Origin: JADKFD01 sp050250665
GTDB lineage: Bacteria; Pseudomonadota; Gammaproteobacteria; Xanthomonadales; SZUA-5
Reading direction: 5' to 3'
Assembly (NCBI GenBank): GCA_050250665.1
Contig: JBFWOF010000014.1
Span: 50,035 to 114,034 of the forward strand
DNA length: 64,000 nt
The notes under the pieces were generated by a model, which worked only from the letters and a program-made list of their open reading frames with translations, had not been told where the DNA came from and searched no databases. The translations under genes were made by a program, and so were the position numbers. Positions 8,294-16,711 of this stretch are shown piece after piece; within the stretch, counting starts at the first letter, position 1; each line of letters opens with the position of its first letter.

Positions 8294-9445
8294 TCAAGAG
8301 GCGCGGTTCTGCGCCTGCCACGCGGCCAGCACCTCGGCCTCGCGCTCACGCTTGATGCCGGCCCGCAGCGTGCCCTGTGGTTCCGGCGTCTGGGCATGAA
8401 ACCAGCTCAGGGTGTCCGCAGCGGTCGTGGCCAGCGGCCGGAAGCTGAGTCCGGCATCGAGCGCGCGCTGGATGCTGACCCGGGCAAAGCCCGCCGATTC
8501 GCCCTGGCCCGGCACCCATACCGGCATGTCACCCCAGGGTGCGACCTGCTGCTTCTCCAGAAACTCGGTCGGTACGAAGTGCAGACGGGCGCCGGCCGTG
8601 GTCACGGCGCGGATGCCGTAGAGCATGGCCGCAACCGACATCTCGTAATCCGGCCCGGTGGCATTGTAGATGCCATAACGACGCGCCTCGGCCATGCGGA
8701 TGGTCCATTCCGCCAGATCACGGGCATCGATGAACTGCACCGGGTCGGCGCCGTTCGCCGACGGCGCCAGCACATCGCCGCCGGCCTCGATGCGCAGCGG
8801 CCAGTAGCTGAAGCGATCGGTTTCATCGCCCGGGCCGACGATCAGCCCGGGACGGATGATGGTGGTCCGCTCCTTGAAGTACTGCTGCGCCTGGGCCTCA
8901 CTGGCCGCCTTCATCGGCCCGTACAGCGCCATGTTCGCCATCAGGCTGTCGCGGGTCTCCTTGAGGACGTCCTCGCCCTCGTATACGGCGAGCTTTGTGG
9001 TTTCGTCCATGCCCGGCTTGCTGGTGTCGGCGTACACCGAAATGGTCGAGATGAAGATGTACTGGTCGACCTGGCCGGCCAGCACTTCGCCGACATCACG
9101 CACCCAGAAAGGCACGCTGGTGGGATTGTCTATGCACACATCCCAGCGCCGGCCCTTGAGCGCGGCGACATCCCCGGTGTTGCGGTCTCCGGTCAGTTCC
9201 TCGACTTCGGCAGGCCAGTCCTGTGGCCGTCGTCCGCGATTGAACAGGGTGATCTTGTGGCCACGCGCCAAGGCATAGCGAACCTGGTGGGGGCCGGTGA
9301 ATCCGGTGCCGCCGAGGATCAGGATATTGAGTGGCTTCGGCGCTTTCTCGACGCTGCCGACGGCCAGGCCGGGGCGAATGCCGGTAACGCCAGCGGCAGC
9401 GGCGAGCGCGCCCAGTTTCAGAAGTTCGCGGCGGGTGCTGAGCAT
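8294..9445 (-). CDS. NAD-dependent epimerase/dehydratase family protein with Tat-like signal
   Basis: 383 aa. The N-terminus STRRELLKLGALAAAAGVTG resembles a twin-arginine signal (RR followed by a hydrophobic Ala-rich stretch), suggesting export of a folded, cofactor-bound enzyme. The mature part is a Rossmann-fold extended SDR: GGTGFTGP dinucleotide loop (about residue 45), FISTISVY strand, and YGPMKAASE supplying the Tyr-x-x-x-Lys pair. Substrate cannot be told. It is divergent from the helicase gene across 155 nt. Export of an SDR is unusual but known for Tat substrates; without the signal it would be an ordinary atypical SDR. Confidence 0.85.
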   Translation of the reverse strand: MLSTRRELLKLGALAAAAGVTGIRPGLAVGSVEKAPKPLNILILGGTGFTGPHQVRYALARGHKITLFNRGRRPQDWPAEVEELTGDRNTGDVAALKGRRWDVCIDNPTSVPFWVRDVGEVLAGQVDQYIFISTISVYADTSKPGMDETTKLAVYEGEDVLKETRDSLMANMALYGPMKAASEAQAQQYFKERTTIIRPGLIVGPGDETDRFSYWPLRIEAGGDVLAPSANGADPVQFIDARDLAEWTIRMAEARRYGIYNATGPDYEMSVAAMLYGIRAVTTAGARLHFVPTEFLEKQQVAPWGDMPVWVPGQGESAGFARVSIQRALDAGLSFRPLATTAADTLSWFHAQTPEPQGTLRAGIKREREAEVLAAWQAQNRAS

Positions 9446-9600
9446 GGCGCAATCCGTTTGCTGGGGAGAGTGCGCACGAGTTTAGGCGCGTCAAGCGCGA
9501 TCCACCCCGGCCAGAGGTCATTGGCTCAGCTTGGTCGCGCTACAATACGGACCGGTTCGCGCCTCGCGAGCTTGATTGTCTAGACCCGCAAGGATGCGCC

Positions 9601-11499
9601 ATGTCTGAAGAAACCAATCCGCCGAGCTTCTCCGAGCTGGGCCTGCCCGACCATCTGCTGCAGACGCTGGCCAGTGTTGGCTATGAATCGCCGTCGCCGA
9701 TCCAGGCGGCGACCATTCCGCCCTTGATGGCCGGACGCGACGTGCTCGGGCAGGCGCAGACCGGCACCGGCAAGACCGCTGCCTTCGCGCTGCCGATCCT
9801 GGCCAAGCTCGACATGAAGCAGTTCAAGCCGCAGGCGCTGGTGCTTGCGCCCACGCGCGAGCTGGCCATCCAGGTGGCCGAAGCTTTCCAGCGCTACGCC
9901 CAGCAGATCCCCGATTTCCATGTGCTGCCGGTCTACGGCGGCCAGGGTTATGGCGCCCAGCTGCACGGACTGGCCCGCGGCACGCATGTGGTCGTCGGCA
10001 CGCCGGGACGGATCAAGGATCACCTGGCGCGTGGCACCCTCGATCTGTCGCAACTGAAGGTGGTGGTGCTCGACGAAGCTGACGAGATGCTGCGCATGGG
10101 CTTCATCGACGATGTCGAGAGCATCCTGCAGAAGACCCCGGACACGCGTCAGGTCGCGCTGTTTTCGGCCACCATGCCGGCACCGATCCGGCGCATCGCC
10201 CAGACCCATCTGAAGTCACCCGAAGAAGTCACGATCCGCTCCAGCACGACTACCGTGAAGGCCATACGCCAACGCTACTGGCTGGTCAGCGGCCTGCACA
10301 AACTGGACGCGCTGACACGCATTCTCGAAGCCGAGCCCTTTGAGGCGATGATCGTGTTCGCCCGCACCAAGCTCGGCACCGAAGAATTGGCCGAGCGCCT
10401 GCAGGCCAGGGGCTTTGCCGCGGCGGCCATTAATGGTGATCTGCTGCAGGCGCAGCGCGAAAAAACCATTGCGCGACTCAAGGAAGGCCAGCTGGATATC
10501 CTGGTGGCCACCGATGTGGCGGCGCGTGGACTCGACGTCGAGCGCATCAGTCACGTCGTCAATTACGATATTCCCTACGACAGCGAAGCCTATGTGCATC
10601 GCATCGGTCGTACCGGTCGTGCCGGTCGCACCGGTGATGCCATCCTGTTTGTCACGCCGCGCGAACGCCATCTGCTGCGTGCCATCGAGCGCGCCACGCA
10701 CCAGCCGATCGAGCAGATGCATCTGCCGACGGTGCAGGCGGTCAATGACCGCCGCATTGCCCGTTTCCACAAGCGCATTTCCGACGGTATCGAGGCCGGT
10801 GATCTCGATCTGTTCCGCAGTCTGATCAGCGATTACGCCCATCAGAATGAAGTGGCTGAGCTCGACATTGCTGCGGCACTGGCGCGCATGCTGCAGGGCA
10901 AGACGCCGCTGCTGCTGGCGCCGGGCGGTGACACCACGCCCGTCGATGAGCCGCGCTTCGAGCGCAGCGAGCGCGCCGAGCGCCCGCGCAGCGATCGCGG
11001 CAAGCGCGAGCCTGTGTCCAAGTTCGGCGGCCCGGACAAGCCGCGTTTTGCCCGCAGCGAGGACCGTGCACCGATGGAGCGCAGCCCTGAACGGACGCCG
11101 GTCGATCGCACTGCCGAGGCCCGTCCGCCGCGCGCTGCGCGGCCCCCTCGCGTCGCCGAAGGCGCCGGCAAGCTGGAGAAATTCAGGGTTGAGGTAGGCC
11201 ACAAGCATGGCGTCAAACCGGGCAATCTGGTGGGGGCCATCGCCAACGAGGCCGGTCTGGAAAGCCAGTTCATGGGCCGCATCGAGATCGAGGACGACTA
11301 CAGCATTGTCGAGTTGCCCGAGGGCATGCCCAAGGATGTGTTCCTGCATCTGAAGAAGGTCTGGGTCGTGGGCCGGCCGCTGCGCATCAGCCGCCTGTCC
11401 GACGCGCCCGATGGCGACGCCGATGAGAGCGTCAGGCCGCAGCCGCCCCGCGGGCCGCGCAAGCCCGGCGACAAGCCGCCACGGCGCAGGCAGCCCTGA
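9601..11499 (+). CDS. deaD: DEAD-box ATP-dependent RNA helicase (DeaD/CsdA type)
   Basis: 632 aa. Helicase motifs in order: Q-motif (SPIQAATIP), AQTGTGKT, PTRELA, TPGR, DEAD, SAT, ARGLDVERI and HRIGRTGRAGRTG. A basic, Arg/Glu-rich low-complexity linker (about 450-530) leads to a DbpA-type RNA-binding domain (about 528-605, GNLVGAIANEAGL to RPLRISRL). This architecture fits DeaD/CsdA, which remodels structured RNA in ribosome assembly and mRNA decay, often in the cold. The rest of the tail is basic and proline-rich. A TACAAT at 9541-9546 is a possible -10 box, but no good -35 was seen. Confidence 0.93.
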   Translation: MSEETNPPSFSELGLPDHLLQTLASVGYESPSPIQAATIPPLMAGRDVLGQAQTGTGKTAAFALPILAKLDMKQFKPQALVLAPTRELAIQVAEAFQRYAQQIPDFHVLPVYGGQGYGAQLHGLARGTHVVVGTPGRIKDHLARGTLDLSQLKVVVLDEADEMLRMGFIDDVESILQKTPDTRQVALFSATMPAPIRRIAQTHLKSPEEVTIRSSTTTVKAIRQRYWLVSGLHKLDALTRILEAEPFEAMIVFARTKLGTEELAERLQARGFAAAAINGDLLQAQREKTIARLKEGQLDILVATDVAARGLDVERISHVVNYDIPYDSEAYVHRIGRTGRAGRTGDAILFVTPRERHLLRAIERATHQPIEQMHLPTVQAVNDRRIARFHKRISDGIEAGDLDLFRSLISDYAHQNEVAELDIAAALARMLQGKTPLLLAPGGDTTPVDEPRFERSERAERPRSDRGKREPVSKFGGPDKPRFARSEDRAPMERSPERTPVDRTAEARPPRAARPPRVAEGAGKLEKFRVEVGHKHGVKPGNLVGAIANEAGLESQFMGRIEIEDDYSIVELPEGMPKDVFLHLKKVWVVGRPLRISRLSDAPDGDADESVRPQPPRGPRKPGDKPPRRRQP

Positions 11500-11530
11500 T
11501 CGGCTGACGCCCGCCTGGCGCCATGAAACG

Positions 11531-11583
11531 GCGTCATTGCGAGCCGCGCGTGTCCGCCCGACACTGCAAACGGGCCATGAAAC
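11531..11583 (+). repeat. Dispersed repeat, GCGTCATTGCGAGCC family
   Basis: About 53 bp beginning GCGTCATTGCGAGCC and ending CCATGAAAC. Related copies lie at 20478-20531 (+) and 20640-20693 (-), sharing the GCGTCATTG, GAGCC, GCCC/GCCT-GAAAC and CCATGAA blocks. No coding potential seen. It is part of the 419-nt gene-free stretch 11500-11918, which otherwise holds only the palindrome at 11676-11762 and nothing else recognisable. Confidence 0.55.
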
Positions 11584-11675
11584 TGCCGGGTGCGGGTAGC
11601 GCTCTCCGGGCGGTGAGGCCGCACCGCAGCGCGGCGCCATCCACGGCAGCGATCCACAGGTTCTGGCTGGATATC

Positions 11676-11762
11676 TCACGCGGAGGCGCGGAGAACGCGG
11701 AGATGTGCAATCGCCATCGAGCGCCCTTGGCCTTTCTCCGCGGCCTCCGCGCCTCCGCGTGA
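11676..11762. repeat. Palindromic intergenic repeat (CACGCGGAGGCGCGGAG family)
   Basis: Arms 11676-11702 and 11736-11762 are 27 nt each and complementary except for two positions; each arm reiterates the word CGCGGAG two to three times. The 33-nt loop is unrelated sequence. This type of palindrome is widespread in bacterial genomes (recalled, not searched). It lies between the 3' ends of the helicase and NRDE genes and could act as a bidirectional transcription barrier, although neither side has a clear T-run. Confidence 0.75.
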
Positions 11763-11918
11763 ACAAGCGGTCTTAGGTCTGATCGCGATCCCTTTTTGCT
11801 TGACGGCAGCGGCTCCCCGGCGCTTGACGCATCACCTCCCGGAGAGCGCTGCGCGCACGTCCGGGCTACGACAGCTGTTCGCGGTCTGGCTGGCAGCGCC
11901 ATGCCAGAGTCTGCTCGT

Positions 11919-12695
11919 TCAGGCGCCATCCGCAGGTGCAGATATTTGCCATTCGAGCGCTGCTCTGTCGATGAAAACGCCGTCCGCGCCGAAACGGCGC
12001 TCGTGCAATCGCGCTCTGCCCTGCTGATCCAGCGTGTACAGCGTGCTGCTGCGCGTGCCATAGCTGCTGCCGGTGATGAATGGCGCCGACAGCATGCGCT
12101 CCATCGTCAGGCCGACGCCGGTATCGGGTAGATCGGGATCTGCCGCGGTTTCGGTATCGGCCAACGCCTCGAACAATATCGATTCCTCGCAGTCGCCCCT
12201 GGCGCACCACCGAGCCAGCGCCTCCCGGAGCTTCCCCACCTTGGGCCAGAGCGTATCCAGCGTTGCATTGCTGAGCCCGTAAATGCCCGCGGGCATGCAG
12301 GCGATGCTGTTGCCGTCACTGTTGACGAAAGCCAGCTGCTGGCCACGCCCGAAGATCAGGTTGTAGGGGCTGTAGTCGGCAGCCGAGGCTCGCAGTCGCG
12401 CCAGGCTGTGTTCGGGATCGGCGTGATCCAGCAAGGCTTCCCGGACCAGATGTCCGCGGCTGCGGCCCTTGCTGGCGCCAGGTCGGCGGATATTGGTCAC
12501 CATCGCCACGCGGCCACCGAGACTGGCGGCCATCCAGCTGCCGCCAGCCGTGAGGTCGCGGCCGCCGACTATCTGCGGATGATCCGGCCAGGGCGCGGCC
12601 GCGGCGCTGGGGCGCGCGTGGTATTCGTCGCGGTTGCCTGCGATCACCAGGGGATAGAGCGGATGCTGGCCGATGGCCAGCGCGAGCAGGCACAC
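11919..12695 (-). CDS. NRDE-family (TANGO2-like) protein
   Basis: 258 aa starting MCLLALA with the family's GNRDEYHARP motif at about residue 20 and the GGRDLTAGGSWMA segment, both hallmarks of the NRDE/TANGO2 family. The Cys at position 2 would become the N-terminus after Met removal, as in Ntn-type proteins, but catalysis is not proven for this family; a role in haem or lipid handling has been proposed for relatives. No signal peptide. The PilZ gene starts upstream on the same strand and ends 11 nt before it, so the two are probably one transcript. Confidence 0.9.
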   Translation of the reverse strand: MCLLALAIGQHPLYPLVIAGNRDEYHARPSAAAAPWPDHPQIVGGRDLTAGGSWMAASLGGRVAMVTNIRRPGASKGRSRGHLVREALLDHADPEHSLARLRASAADYSPYNLIFGRGQQLAFVNSDGNSIACMPAGIYGLSNATLDTLWPKVGKLREALARWCARGDCEESILFEALADTETAADPDLPDTGVGLTMERMLSAPFITGSSYGTRSSTLYTLDQQGRARLHERRFGADGVFIDRAALEWQISAPADGA

Positions 12696-12706
12696 GCGCT
12701 CGGCGA

Positions 12707-13063
12707 TCAGTCGGACGGAGTGGACAGCTTGGCCAGCGTCGGCGCGCGTTTCAACGACAACACCAGTTCGGACAGCTGTTCGAATGCCGGCGTCTCGATC
12801 TCATGGAACTCGATGCCGATGCGTCGCTGCTCGACGTGCGCGATGCGCGCCTTGGCCGCGAACGGACGGGAGTCCTCCAGTTCCAGCAGCATCTCCACGT
12901 GCTCGCCCATGGCGACGGTCGGATCGTCCTCGCACTCCAGCAGGGCGCCATTGAGCGAGAGATCCAGCACTTTGCCGATCAGGCCGCTGGGCGCGATGGA
13001 GCGGAATCGCCCCGGCAGGGGAAAGCGGGGTTCCTGGCGGCGATCGTGCTTTACCGGTCCCAT
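12707..13063 (-). CDS. PilZ-domain c-di-GMP-binding protein
   Basis: 118 aa, a stand-alone PilZ domain. RRQEPR supplies the RxxxR motif near the N-terminus and DLSLNG the D/NxSxxG motif at about residues 34-39, so cyclic di-GMP binding is expected. A GGAG sits 9 nt before the ATG. It is the first gene of a short minus-strand unit with the NRDE gene. It could read out c-di-GMP made by cyclases such as the one at 2907, but there is no direct link. Confidence 0.9.
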   Translation of the reverse strand: MGPVKHDRRQEPRFPLPGRFRSIAPSGLIGKVLDLSLNGALLECEDDPTVAMGEHVEMLLELEDSRPFAAKARIAHVEQRRIGIEFHEIETPAFEQLSELVLSLKRAPTLAKLSTPSD

Positions 13064-13195
13064 TGCAGTTGGCTTCTCCGTATACTGGGCTGATGCGTAC
13101 TGTGCGCCTTGAGCTGCATTCTACGTTGTGCGCGCGGTCAACTTACCCGATTGTGATGCTCTGTTCGAGTGCATCGAAGAAACGGCTTCCGTTCA

Positions 13196-13224
13196 TTGAC
13201 CGGACGGCTGCATCCGGTTATAGT
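13196..13224 (+). promoter_or_regulatory. Sigma-70 promoter of rplU-rpmA
   Basis: TTGACC (13196-13201) and TATAGT (13219-13224) are spaced by 17 nt and sit about 40 nt before the rplU ATG, close to the consensus. Confidence 0.75.
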
Positions 13225-13265
13225 TCCGCTCCTTTGTTTTGCGACTCAATGGACGAGGTCTCGTC

Positions 13266-13577
13266 ATGTACGCCGTATTTGCGACTGGTGGCAAGCAGTA
13301 TCGTGCAGCCCCCGGTGACGTTCTCAAGGTAGAGAAGCTGAATGTCGCCGAAGGCGATTCGATCGAACTCGATCAGGTGATGCTGGTTGCCGATGGCGAC
13401 AGCATTACCGTTGGCGCACCCCTGGTTTCGGGCGCGAAGGTAGCTGCCACGGTGAAGAGCCATGGCCGTGCCGACAAGGTGTACATCGTGCACTTCCGTC
13501 GTCGCAAGCACCATCGCAAGCAGCAGGGTCATCGTCAGCATTACACCGAAATCGAGATCACAGGTATCAACGCCTGA
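13266..13577 (+). CDS. rplU: 50S ribosomal protein L21
   Basis: 103 aa beginning MYAVFATGGKQYRA, the L21 signature, and ending with the basic FRRRKHHRKQQGHRQ segment that contacts 23S rRNA. The ATG at 13266 is chosen because it starts the conserved N-terminus; the frame is open upstream. First gene of rplU-rpmA, 28 nt before rpmA, behind a strong promoter. Confidence 0.98.
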   Translation: MYAVFATGGKQYRAAPGDVLKVEKLNVAEGDSIELDQVMLVADGDSITVGAPLVSGAKVAATVKSHGRADKVYIVHFRRRKHHRKQQGHRQHYTEIEITGINA

Positions 13578-13605
13578 TCTCGGGCTCGTTCAGAAGGATT
13601 AAGTC

Positions 13606-13863
13606 ATGGCACATAAAAAGGCTGGTGGTTCGACCCGTAACGGTCGCGACTCCAATCCCAAGTATCTCGGTGTGAAGCTCTTCGGCGGCCAGGCGGTTGC
13701 TCCGGGCAACATCATCGTGCGTCAGCGCGGTACGCGTTTCCATCCCGGCGCCAACGTCGGTCTGGGTCGCGATCACACGCTGTTCGCGCTGACCGGCGGT
13801 ACCGTCAAGTTCCACGTGGGCGGTCCGCTGAATCGTCGCTTCGTGAGCGTCGTTTCCGAGTAA
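13606..13863 (+). CDS. rpmA: 50S ribosomal protein L27
   Basis: 85 aa, starting MAHKKAGGSTRNGRDS, the flexible N-terminal tail that reaches the peptidyl-transferase centre, followed by the conserved VAPGNIIVRQRGT core. Full length for the family with no cleavable N-terminal extension of the Firmicutes type. Followed at once by a rho-independent terminator. Confidence 0.98.
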   Translation: MAHKKAGGSTRNGRDSNPKYLGVKLFGGQAVAPGNIIVRQRGTRFHPGANVGLGRDHTLFALTGGTVKFHVGGPLNRRFVSVVSE

Positions 13864-13887
13864 TTATTGCGCCATGGGTGCAAGCAA

Positions 13888-13914
13888 GAGCCCCGCCGCG
13901 TGCGGGGCTTTTTG
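13888..13914 (+). terminator. Rho-independent terminator after rpmA
   Basis: Stem AGCCCCGC/GCGGGGCT with loop CGCGT, followed by a run of T (13909-13913). It separates rplU-rpmA from obgE, which starts 33 nt later, so obgE probably relies on read-through or its own start site. Confidence 0.85.
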
Positions 13915-13946
13915 TTTCCGTCCTCAGGCATGAGGTTTCCCTGATC

Positions 13947-15011
13947 ATGAAATTCGTCGATGAAGCACGAATCCAGGTGCACGCTGGCAAAGGCGGCAAT
14001 GGCTGCGTCAGTTTTCGTCGCGAGAAGTTCATCCCGCTGGGCGGACCAGACGGCGGTGATGGCGGCGATGGCGGCAGCGTTCGTCTGATTGCCGATGAGG
14101 GTCTGAACACGCTGATCGACTTTCGCCACCAGCGCACTTTCCGGGCCGAGCGCGGCCAGAACGGCATGGGTCGGCAATGCTATGGGCGTGCCGGCGAGGA
14201 TCTGGTCATCAGGGTGCCGGTAGGCACCGTGGTCATGGATGCGGGCACCGAAGAAACCATCGGCGATCTGACCGAGCACGGCCAGACCCTGTTGGTGGCG
14301 CAGGGTGGCATGGGCGGCAAGGGCAACATCCATTTCAAGAGTTCAGTCAACCGCGCGCCGCGCAAGGCGACGCCGGGAACGCCAGGTGAGGAGCGTGAGC
14401 TGCAGCTGGAGCTCAAGGTGCTGGCCGATGTCGGCCTGCTCGGTTTTCCCAATGCCGGCAAGTCGACCCTGATCCGCTCGATTTCGGCAGCAACGCCAAA
14501 GGTCGCTGATTATCCCTTTACCACGCTGCACCCCAATCTGGGTGTGGTCCGCGCGGCCGCCGATCGCAGCTTTGTCGTCGCCGACATTCCGGGCTTGATC
14601 GAGGGGGCATCCGAGGGGGCGGGTCTGGGCGTGCAGTTTCTCAAGCATCTGCAGCGCACGCGTCTGCTGTGGCACGTGGTCGATCTGGTGCCCTTCGAGG
14701 AACAGGCCTCCTGCAGCAAGCAGGTGCGCGCGATCGAGCGCGAGCTCAAGAACTTTGATCCGGAACTGATGCAGCGTCCGCGCTGGCTGGTTCTGAACAA
14801 GGCCGACATGTTGCCCGAGGGCGAGGCTGAAGCGCGGGCCAAAGCCTTGAAGCGCAGTCTGCGCTGGAAAGGTCCGGTTTACGTGGTCTCGGCGCTGGAG
14901 CGCCGCGGTCTGGAGCCCCTGGTGTACGCCACCATGGATGCGCTCGACAGCATCAAGCGTGCGCCGGAGCCGGAAGGCCAGGACGACGTGGTCAGTTCCG
15001 ATCAGGGCTGA
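13947..15011 (+). CDS. obgE: GTPase ObgE/CgtA
   Basis: 354 aa with the glycine-rich Obg fold (about residues 1-158; GGNGCVSFRREKF, GGPDGGDGGDGG) and a GTPase domain. G1 is GFPNAGKST, G3 is DIPGLIEGA and G4 is NKAD; SAL in VVSALERR fits G5. It acts in 50S ribosome assembly and in stringent-response and chromosome-cycle control. The ATG at 13947 begins the canonical MKFVDEA; the frame is open upstream. The context rplU-rpmA-obgE is conserved in proteobacteria. Confidence 0.97.
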   Translation: MKFVDEARIQVHAGKGGNGCVSFRREKFIPLGGPDGGDGGDGGSVRLIADEGLNTLIDFRHQRTFRAERGQNGMGRQCYGRAGEDLVIRVPVGTVVMDAGTEETIGDLTEHGQTLLVAQGGMGGKGNIHFKSSVNRAPRKATPGTPGEERELQLELKVLADVGLLGFPNAGKSTLIRSISAATPKVADYPFTTLHPNLGVVRAAADRSFVVADIPGLIEGASEGAGLGVQFLKHLQRTRLLWHVVDLVPFEEQASCSKQVRAIERELKNFDPELMQRPRWLVLNKADMLPEGEAEARAKALKRSLRWKGPVYVVSALERRGLEPLVYATMDALDSIKRAPEPEGQDDVVSSDQG

Positions 15012-15041
15012 TGCCGACCGTCAGTGGCCGATTCAGCCCAT

Positions 15042-15072
15042 AAAAAAGGCCGGCTTCAAGCCGGCCTTTTTC
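15042..15072. terminator. Bidirectional terminator between obgE and rpsT
   Basis: AAAAAAGGCCGGCTT and its complement AAGCCGGCCTTTTT form a perfect stem with flanking A and T runs on either side, so it can end transcription from both convergent genes. Confidence 0.92.
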
Positions 15073-15090
15073 GTCACCGATGCTGCCGAA

Positions 15091-15372
15091 TCAGGCGGCC
15101 GGCTGCGCGGCATCCAGCTTGCGGATGGCGGCAGTCAAGCGGCTCTTGTGACGGGCGGCCTTGTTCTTGTGAATGAAGCCATGCGCCGAAATGCGATCGA
15201 TGATCGGCACGGCGGACTTCAGGGCGCCTTCGGCGGTGGATTTGTCACCAGCTTCGATGGCTTTCACGACTTTCTTGATGGCCGTGCGCAGCATGGAACG
15301 AACGCTGGAATTGTGGGCGTTGCGCTTGTCGGCTTGACGCGCACGCTTCTTGGCGGACTTGATATTTGCCAC
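15091..15372 (-). CDS. rpsT: 30S ribosomal protein S20
   Basis: 93 aa beginning (V/M)ANIKSAKKRARQADK, the S20 N-terminus, which fixes the start at a GTG with GGAG 7 nt upstream. Non-AUG starts are known in rpsT of E. coli (UUG), where poor initiation is part of autoregulation. It has its own promoter at 15415-15444 and a strong terminator downstream, so it is monocistronic although rtcA ends only 90 nt upstream on the same strand. Confidence 0.97.
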   Translation of the reverse strand: MANIKSAKKRARQADKRNAHNSSVRSMLRTAIKKVVKAIEAGDKSTAEGALKSAVPIIDRISAHGFIHKNKAARHKSRLTAAIRKLDAAQPAA

Positions 15373-15414
15373 GAACGACTCCGAATACGGTTGGGGCTGA
15401 ACAAAAGACCGCGG

Positions 15415-15444
15415 ACTATAGCGACCAATTCGCCATGAAGTCAA
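15415..15444 (-). promoter_or_regulatory. Sigma-70 promoter of rpsT
   Basis: On the minus strand TTGACT (15444-15439) and TATAGT (15420-15415) are 18 nt apart, about 45 nt before the GTG start. It lies between the end of rtcA and rpsT. Confidence 0.75.
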
Positions 15445-15462
15445 TTTCCCTGCGCTGCGCGT

Positions 15463-16530
15463 TCAGGCGCCAGCAGCCTGCAGGGCACCCGTCTGCGCAT
15501 GCACCACCACGCGATGTCCGTCCCTGGGCCCTGGACCGGCCGTGATGGTCACATGGCCGAGCCCAAAGGCAGCGATGACCTCGGCATTGCTGCGCAGATG
15601 CCCACTGGGCTGATCGATCAGGAATTCGCCGCCGCCGGCCAGCAGCATCGGCAGCAGCAACTGATCGGACAGGTGTTCCCCGACCACCGCGACAGAGCCG
15701 AGATAGTGTTCCAGGGCATCGCAGGCGCCCGCGGCCACCTGCTCGGCACTGAGCCGGCGCTCACCGAGAGCGGTCACCACTTCGGTGATGGAATCGAAGC
15801 GGGCAATCAGGGTCAGCGCATTGCCTGGGCCGGCGCGCCGGCCCAGGTCGATCTCCTGCAGGTGCTCGCGGCGCAGCTGAAAACGATCGGCCACGGTGGT
15901 CAGTTCACGCAGCGCGACATGCATGGGAATGCCGGCCACCGCGGCCTGGGCGCGAATGCCGGCAGCAGCGCCGCGGGCGGTCAGCTGGATGGGATTCAGC
16001 GTTCCCGGTTCGATCTGGACCAGCACCTGCCCGCCGCCTGCGGGAAAGAACCCGGGGCGTTCGACCTGCATGTGCACGCGCGCGCCCATGCGCGCCAGCA
16101 CCGGCAGAAAGCAGTGCTCGACATAGTCGGCGGTCGGCGCCATGGCGTTGTGCGTGCCGCCTTCGAGCGTCAGCCGGCTGGGAGCGTCGGCGTGCAGCAG
16201 GATTGGCAACAGCGTCTGCAGGACCAGCATGGTGCTGCCGGCCGTGCCGATGGCGAAGTGATGGTTGCCCGCAGCAATCGTGTGCGGGACAAAGTGGATT
16301 TCAGTCGAGCCGATCTCGGCCCCGCTGACATCCGCGGCACTGATCTGCGCCGCCGCCTTCAAGCAGGTGAGGTGCTGGCGCATCAACCCCGGCTTGGCCC
16401 GGCCGGCCCGGATCCGGCGCAGGTGCAGCGGCCGACCGGTGAGTACCGACAGCGACAGCGCCGACCGCAGGATCTGGCCGCCGCCTTCGCCCTGGGAGCC
16501 GTCGATGTGGATGGGGAGAGCTGAAGTCAT
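15463..16530 (-). CDS. rtcA: RNA 3'-terminal phosphate cyclase
   Basis: 355 aa. The start at 16530 gives MTSALPIHIDGSQGEGGGQ, the RtcA N-terminal signature (EGGGQILRSALSLS); longer in-frame extensions run into repeat DNA. Other family blocks are GGTHN, the FFPAGGGQ loop, EHLSDQLLLPMLLAGGG and HLRSN near the C-terminus, where the adenylylated His of this family is expected. The enzyme converts RNA 3'-phosphate to 2',3'-cyclic phosphate with ATP, preparing ends for RtcB. It is the last gene of rsr-Y RNA-rtcB-rtcA; the 181-nt gap to rtcB contains a heptamer palindrome. Confidence 0.95.
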   Translation of the reverse strand: MTSALPIHIDGSQGEGGGQILRSALSLSVLTGRPLHLRRIRAGRAKPGLMRQHLTCLKAAAQISAADVSGAEIGSTEIHFVPHTIAAGNHHFAIGTAGSTMLVLQTLLPILLHADAPSRLTLEGGTHNAMAPTADYVEHCFLPVLARMGARVHMQVERPGFFPAGGGQVLVQIEPGTLNPIQLTARGAAAGIRAQAAVAGIPMHVALRELTTVADRFQLRREHLQEIDLGRRAGPGNALTLIARFDSITEVVTALGERRLSAEQVAAGACDALEHYLGSVAVVGEHLSDQLLLPMLLAGGGEFLIDQPSGHLRSNAEVIAAFGLGHVTITAGPGPRDGHRVVVHAQTGALQAAGA

Positions 16531-16556
16531 GGGTGCGAATCTCTGGAAAGTGGAAC

Positions 16557-16706
16557 GGGGCAGTGGGCACGGGGCAGGAGCAGGGGGCAGGGGACGCACG
16601 GCTGGCCATGACTTCGGCAGCCGCGGAGGCTGGAACAAGAGCCAATTTCCGCTGGCAAATTGCGCGAGTTCAGGCCTGGCTGTTCCTGTCCCGTGCCCCG
16701 TGCCCC
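16557..16706. repeat. Heptamer-word palindrome between rtcB and rtcA
   Basis: Arms 16557-16583 and 16680-16706 match as inverted repeats at 23 of 27 positions. The left arm reads as degenerate 7-nt words GGGGCAG, TGGGCAC, GGGGCAG; the right arm, reversed, reads GGGGCAC, GGGGCAC, GGGACAG. A 96-nt loop of other sequence lies between. Same architecture as the elements at 32127 and 34695 but with a different word. Confidence 0.75.
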
Positions 16707-16711
16707 TCCTT

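Noticed and set aside
16557..16706. CRISPR-like array
   Set aside because: Repeats are 7-nt degenerate words in mirrored arms, not spaced identical repeats; no cas genes in the window.
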